From contig NC_063437.1 in assembly GCF_020379485.1 (NCBI RefSeq), positions 558,001-622,000 on the forward strand: 64,000 bases of DNA, read 5' to 3'. A program made the position numbers and the translations under genes. The stretch is from Brassica napus (lineage: Eukaryota > Streptophyta > Magnoliopsida > Brassicales > Brassicaceae). The notes below the pieces were generated by a model. That model was given only the letters and a program-made list of their open reading frames with translations, searched no databases and had not been told where the DNA came from. This document shows, in pieces, positions 59,786 to 64,000 of the stretch; position 1 is the first letter of the stretch, and every line of letters starts with the position of its first letter.

Positions 59786-60752
59786 CAAAAATGTAACTAG
59801 GTTAAAATTTACGATACTGTAGACTTCGTTTGAAGTCTACTAAAATTAAAATTTTGGAGTAGATCTTACCTTAACATAGTAGACCTTTTTGGAAGTCTAC
59901 TATAATAATTTAATTATTGTTGTTTATTCTTTATTATTTTAATAATTTTAATATATGATTTATTAAATTTATTTTTTTATTTTTTAATAGTTATAGTATA
60001 TGATTTCACTTTTTTATTCGTAAGGAACTTAACTTAGTTTAAATATAATGATTTTTTGTAAAACAAATTGAAAAATATAGACTGAAAAAGACGTCTTCAG
60101 ATAAATAGACTTTATTGTAGGTCTACGAAACCCTAAACCACAAATCTCAAACCCTAAATGTTTTGCTTGATAATCAAAAAGTCTCATTTATACAAAATAT
60201 AAACTACTAAACATTAATATGCAGATTTAAGTTAATAAAACAAAAAAAAAACAAAATCTAAAATCTAACCCTTTGAAATCAACTACTAAAAGACATAACA
60301 TGTTAGAACCTTTTGTTTGTAAACTATGAACATAGTCTAACACATGATAACCAAATTAGTATATATTCTTCAAAATTGTTCGATTATATGAAATTTTAAT
60401 TTATTTACTTCATATTATCCATTATATTGATGATTAGTTAAAAATATCACAATAATTATTTTTATACATTTTTAAAATTAAATTATTAGATCAAATTAGA
60501 GTGTAGACTACAAAACAAGTATATAAAGTAGACTTCGTAGGAAGTCTATATATATGTAGACTTCTTTTATTACGTGTAGACTTCCAAAGGATAGAAACGT
60601 AAAATACATTTCTGTTTTTTGTTTGGTCATAAGGGTTAAATAGTACTTTCACTACTCCTTTAGGTTGGTTTTGCATTTGACTGAAAGTGGGGTATACTTT
60701 TACATTTGACTTGAATATTTGGGTTGGTTTTAGCAAATGTCCCTTTAAAAAG

Positions 60753-60838
60753 CGCAAGGCGCTCAAAGGCAAGGAAGCTGGAGCCTTGTGCCTTGCGCCA
60801 TGGCATGGCGCTCCAAGGCGCTCGCCTTTAAGAACCAC
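60753..60838. repeat. AAGGCGC-rich repeat, interrupted by the MULE
   Basis: CGCAAGGCGCTCAAAGGCAA to GGCGCTCGCCTTTAAGAACC is dense in inverted GCCTT/AAGGC words. The MULE landed at its left edge, since TTTTAAAAAGCGC continues across the target duplication. A related block lies at 61226-61375. Confidence 0.5.
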
Positions 60839-61225
60839 ACGTATAAAAAAAAACAGGGTAGTAGTACATAGACTCTAGAGGAACTTAGAAATGGGTTGAG
60901 GTAGAAATTGTAATGAACACATACAAACTTACCTAAAAGCTCTAAAGATTAGATTAGATTCCTGATATTGTAGTTAGCTTGTGGTATTTTTTGTTTGTTT
61001 TACTATCAACAATGCTCGTTTCAAGAACCAATTCGCATTTAGGTTTGATTCCTTCAATTTCAAAACTATGATTCATAGCAACAACAACACATCCCAGACA
61101 CTTAAAGCCTCATTGACAGACACCTAAAGCCTCATTGACGAGACTTGACACAACTAAAATCATCAAGGAGTGACTACAGTCACATGGTTTGGGTTTGGAT
61201 GACCGACTAGTCACGAATTTTGTGA

Positions 61226-61375
61226 AAAACGGTAAGACGCGCCTTTGTGTCGCTAAAGCATTTTAGAATAAGGCAAAGGCGCACCAAGGCAAGCGCCTTA
61301 AGAACATAGCCTCGCCTTATTAAGGCGTTTGGGTCTGCTCCTTGGTGCGCCTTCGCAAAAGGCGTTCGCCTTTCA
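61226..61375. repeat. AAGGCGC-rich inverted-repeat block
   Basis: GACGCGCCTTTGTGTCGC ... AAGGCAAAGGCGCACCAAGG ... CCTTGGTGCGCCTTCGCAAA can fold on itself. It lies in the same gamma-tubulin intron as the MULE, directly before the exon at 61404. Non-coding, transposon class unresolved. Confidence 0.5.
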
Positions 61376-61668
61376 TGAGAATATATATATATGAATATGA
61401 CAGGAAAATGATATATCAGAGTTTGATGAAGCAAGAGACGTCATTGAGAGTTTTGGTAGATGAATATAAGGCTTGTTAATCTCTAGATTACATCAAATGG
61501 GGGATTGAGGTATGTAAATAGTCTCACACTACTAAGTTTTTCTCATCTATGTAGGGAGCACTTAACGTTAATTGTATACTATGTGTGTGTGTCTCTCAGG
61601 ATCCTGAACAACTTTTAATTGGTGAAGGCAATGCTTCAGGAGTTGTGGATCCTAAGTTGGCGTTCTAA

Positions 61669-62637
61669 ATCCAGAGTAAAGTCAGAGATGTTTCACTTTG
61701 TAATCATATGTTCTTAACTAAGAATGGTTTATGGTAAGATAAGTAGCAAACCATAAAGAGTGTTGGCATGTAAACCTTGAATGGTACTTAATGTATTATG
61801 ATATGGTTGAGTTTCGGTTTATGAAGAGAGACGGCTTGGTTTTTCTTACAGGCTTCACCAAACAAAAACATTACTTTGATAAAAGAGGGAAAAAGCAAGA
61901 ATCTCATCACATGCTCATGGCCCTCCTCACTGCTTACGTAGCTAAAACTATTTCCTCTTGAATATTTTTTATGGTCATTAACTAAAAACACATTTTGTTA
62001 ATTTAGTTGCCGAGGTTGTTGTGTATATACATTAACTTCATCAATTAAGCTCGGATACATATTCATGCACAGACGCGTCCACAATATATACGCGTGTTAA
62101 CTTTTGAAAGATTGAAATTCAAGTCTCGATGAGAGGATTAGACACATACGGAACGCGTAATTGTCTAATTTATAACAGCCTTCATCTTAATGTAAAAAAA
62201 GAACAGCCTTCATCTTACTATTTAATTTATAAAAAAAATAATATAGAGTAGTGTGTCAAAATTTCAGAAGGACGTGTTAATTTTGGATAGTGAAAACTCT
62301 GTTTAATATATTTAGCTTATTCTGTGAAAAATGTTTTCCACATACTTATTTTATCTAGAAAAAAGGCACAATTCCAAAGTTGACGGACAAAACAATCAAA
62401 GAACCATCGAGGAAGGGGTTGTCAGTCAAGGGAGAATAATCAACAAGTAAAAAGAAAGACAGGTGTCAGTAGATTTACTTGAAAGAAGCCTCCAGTGTTA
62501 CTGGCTACAGCCGGTAACCGTCAACCAGTATTTTCCTATAAAAGCGCGTTAGCCTTTACGTCATTTTTCACAAGGTTTCTCGATCGTCATCTCATCTCTC
62601 TCCCCGGAAAATTTTATATATCGATGAATATCTAGAA
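61669..62637. other. spacer and AGP20 promoter
   Basis: No gene is supported. A 12-bp micro-insertion lies at 62174-62217. Before AGP20, TTTTCCTATAAAAGCGCG (about 62530-62547) holds a good TATA box (CTATAAAAG) some 100 bases before the start codon. Confidence 0.5.
62174..62217 (+). mobile_element. 12-bp poly-A micro-insertion with 16-bp perfect duplication
   Basis: AACAGCCTTCATCTTA at 62174-62189 and 62202-62217 flanks ATGTAAAAAAAG. Confidence 0.7.
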
Positions 62638-62933
62638 ATGTCGTTGAGGAATTACGCTGCCGTTATCGCTTTGATCGTCTTCGCCGTCGTGTCTCCTTTC
62701 GCCGGCGCTCAACCCCTAGCTCCTGCTCCTTCTCCCACAAGCGACGGTAATTTCACGCCTACATTTATAATCGATTTGATTGTGTACGAACATGATCTGG
62801 TGAAATTAAAATTGAATTCTCTTATTAATGAACAGGAACATCGATCGATCAAGGAATAGCGTATTTGTTAATGGTGGTGGCGTTGGTGCTGACGTATATC
62901 ATTCATCCCCTTGATGCATCTTCTTTCTTCTGA
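62638..62933 (+). CDS. AGP20: arabinogalactan peptide 20 (AGP20)
   Basis: AG-peptides are tiny O-glycosylated, GPI-anchored cell-surface proteoglycans. Two exons (62638-62746 and 62836-62933, 89-bp intron) give 68 residues. A signal peptide (MSLRNYAAVIALIVFAVVSP FAGA) precedes a short mature part with the Ala-Pro glycomodule QPLAPAPSPTSDG; the conserved GTSIDQGIAYLLMVVALVLT and HPLDASSFF C terminus is the GPI-attachment signal, removed in the ER. Length and sequence match At3g61640, and its position beside the TUBG1 remnant fits. Arabidopsis AGP16 and AGP22 are similar peptides, so paralogue assignment rests partly on synteny. Confidence 0.92.
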
Positions 62934-64000
62934 TGATCTCTGTATAATCAAATCTTAGAGTTCTAATTGACAGTTCTGAGTTTATAGTTTCTTATATAAT
63001 TTGATTATTGTACATGTACACTCCTTTAGCTATGAGCCTATGACTAATATATTCATTTATTATTATTTCGTTTGTTATTACAAAGTATTCTACCATTTTT
63101 CCACTGTATTTATTTATGGACAATTTTCTCAAATAATCATTTTTAAATTTTTGTCGTAAAATAGCAATGATCAAAATAATTCATTTTTATTTGAAATTTT
63201 TTTATTTTTTATTTTTTATTTTGAAACATATCTCCAAAACTATACATCTTAACTCTAAATTCTAGATCTAGATCAGTTAATCTTTTAATAAAATTTATTT
63301 TTGTCATTTTCTTCATTGAATATTATTTTTGTGACAAAAACTTAAAAAAAACATCTTATGAAATTTCTTTTTATTTTTTACAATTACTCTCTCTATATGT
63401 GCTTTAGTTTTTAACAAATTTTCCCATACTTTCATTTTGTTTTGCTATATATTCCCATATTTCAGTTATGATCCTTGTAAATTTGCTACCAGCAGAGTTC
63501 TAGTTATGAATTTCTTTTATTCTAGCTACAGTATTTTCTATATTTCCCATATATTTAGCATGACCCCTGTAAATTTGTATATTATCAAAACTCCTATATA
63601 TTTGTTACTGTATAATTTCCACTCAAAAGTAACTCGGTAACCTAAGTTTATAATAATGTTTGTTTGACCAAAAAAAAAGCCTCCTCTGTACTGCAGTTTT
63701 ATAGAAAGATCATTCTTAGTTCCGTAAGAATAAAAGATTGTTTTAGGCAATCACATTACGCCATTATAGATGAGGTAGAAGCAAAGGGCAGCGGCACAAC
63801 ATCTATGAGGGAAAAATTATGTTTTGGTGTGCGAATACGTTGTTGATGAAACAAATATTGGATTATGGTCTAAACGTATTCTATCAGCAATGGAACTAAA
63901 GCCCAACTCACAACCTCTTAATAGATAAATAAAAAGCTCTCTCATCACATTGTAACAGAGGTTCTCTTACAAAAACATGACAATGAAAACGTCTCCAGTG
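62934..64000. other. AGP20 3' flank to window end
   Basis: AT-rich with no supported gene. The last bases (63920-64000: ATAAATAAAAAGCTCTCTCA, then ACATGACAATGAAAACG) could be a promoter, leader and start codon (63978) of a gene continuing beyond the window; too little is visible to say more. Confidence 0.3.

Larger units (their letters stand above)
55692..60743. mobile_element. Mutator-like element, 5,052 bp, 9-bp target duplication
   Basis: A perfect 9-bp duplication, TTTAAAAAG at 55683-55691 and 60744-60752, borders the element. The ends are inverted repeats: left GGGTGTTTTTCAAAACCAAC, then CCATATTTTTAAGTCAAAT; right (reverse complement) GGGACATTTGCTAAAACCAA, then CCCAAATATTCAAGTCAAAT. A 9-bp duplication is the Mutator signature. 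Inside are a dead MuDR-type transposase fragment (plus strand, 57300-57780), more than twenty GTAGACTTC/GAAGTCTAC palindromes, and a minus-strand leader plus mini-exon array (58310-59785). No intact transposase is present, so it must have moved with help. It lies in an intron of the gamma-tubulin pseudogene. Confidence 0.92.
55234..61668 (+). pseudogene. gamma-tubulin (TUBG1) pseudogene, split by a transposon
   Basis: Gamma-tubulin nucleates microtubules as part of the gamma-tubulin ring complex. This remnant keeps only its C-terminal half: 55234-55441 ([20 protein letters not shown] ... [20 protein letters not shown]), 55501-55629 ([36 protein letters not shown]), 61404-61509 (ENDISEFDEARDVIESF) and 61600-61668 (DPEQLLIGEGNASGVVDPKL, then AF and stop). 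Lesions: the N-terminal half is absent; a TGA replaces Gly after CHFLMT; about 80 codons are deleted between YTP and YVQTAHR; a one-base insertion in a T run shifts the frame after DVIESF. A 5,052-bp Mutator-like element sits in the intron after 55629. Splice sites are still recognisable. The position between PLIP1 and AGP20 matches Arabidopsis TUBG1, so this is the syntenic copy in decay, not a retrocopy. Confidence 0.93.

Noticed and set aside
56240..60575. CRISPR-like array suggested by regularly recurring 22-base palindromes
   Set aside because: Plant nuclear context, irregular spacing, diverged copies and no cas genes; the repeats lie within a Mutator-like element.
60491..60838. 115-codon minus frame spanning the MULE right end
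   Set aside because: It crosses the transposon boundary and target duplication, so it cannot be a conserved gene.

Overview
This window is nuclear DNA of a flowering plant of the mustard family (Brassicaceae), most likely the Brassica/Raphanus group. Intron-rich genes with GT-AG junctions sit as islands in AT-rich, transposon-filled DNA. The recognised genes keep the order of a segment near the end of Arabidopsis thaliana chromosome 3, read backwards: ARF18 (At3g61830), an aspartyl protease (At3g61820), SINAT3 (At3g61790), the F-box gene RMF (At3g61730), the lipase PLIP1 (At3g61680), a ruined gamma-tubulin gene (TUBG1, At3g61650) and AGP20 (At3g61640). Locus numbers are from memory. Many intervening Arabidopsis genes are missing, as expected of one fractionated subgenome after the Brassiceae genome triplication.

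Layout. 1-6.3 kb: AT-rich repeats, a Helitron 3' end, a LINE relic and a MITE. 6.65-9.4 kb: ARF18 on the minus strand, then its upstream region. 10-17 kb: repeats and a LINE-like insertion. 17.4-18.8 kb: intronless aspartyl protease. 18.9-31.2 kb: three Helitrons in the same orientation. One carries decayed multi-exon gene pieces, and one carries the 5' part of the jasmonate corepressor gene NINJA (5'UTR intron, EAR motif) ending in a new stop. 31.5-33.2 kb: SINAT3, whose upstream DNA abuts that Helitron. 33.6-35.2 kb: a NYN-domain gene or pseudogene (minus). 35.8-37.6 kb: RMF. 38-39.3 kb: an ATL20/21/22-type RING-H2 gene. 39.3-42.5 kb: AT-rich repeats. 42.5-45.0 kb: PLIP1 (minus). 45-53 kb: repeats. 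53.4-54.4 kb: group III WRKY gene. 55.2-61.7 kb: gamma-tubulin pseudogene split by a 5,052-bp Mutator-like element with a perfect 9-bp target duplication. 62.6-62.9 kb: AGP20.

The most interesting structures are: (i) the Helitron carrying the NINJA N-terminus, head-to-head with SINAT3; (ii) inside the Mutator-like element, five regularly repeated roughly 40-nt exon-like units with splice motifs behind a TATA box and CT-rich leader, set among more than twenty GTAGACTTC/GAAGTCTAC palindromes; (iii) at least eleven tiny insertions (12-48 bp, most ending in a poly-A or poly-T run) flanked by 12-18-bp direct repeats; and (iv) the step-by-step destruction of the gamma-tubulin gene. No CRISPR, tRNA or rRNA gene was seen. 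The genes are independent plant loci, not an operon or pathway cluster.
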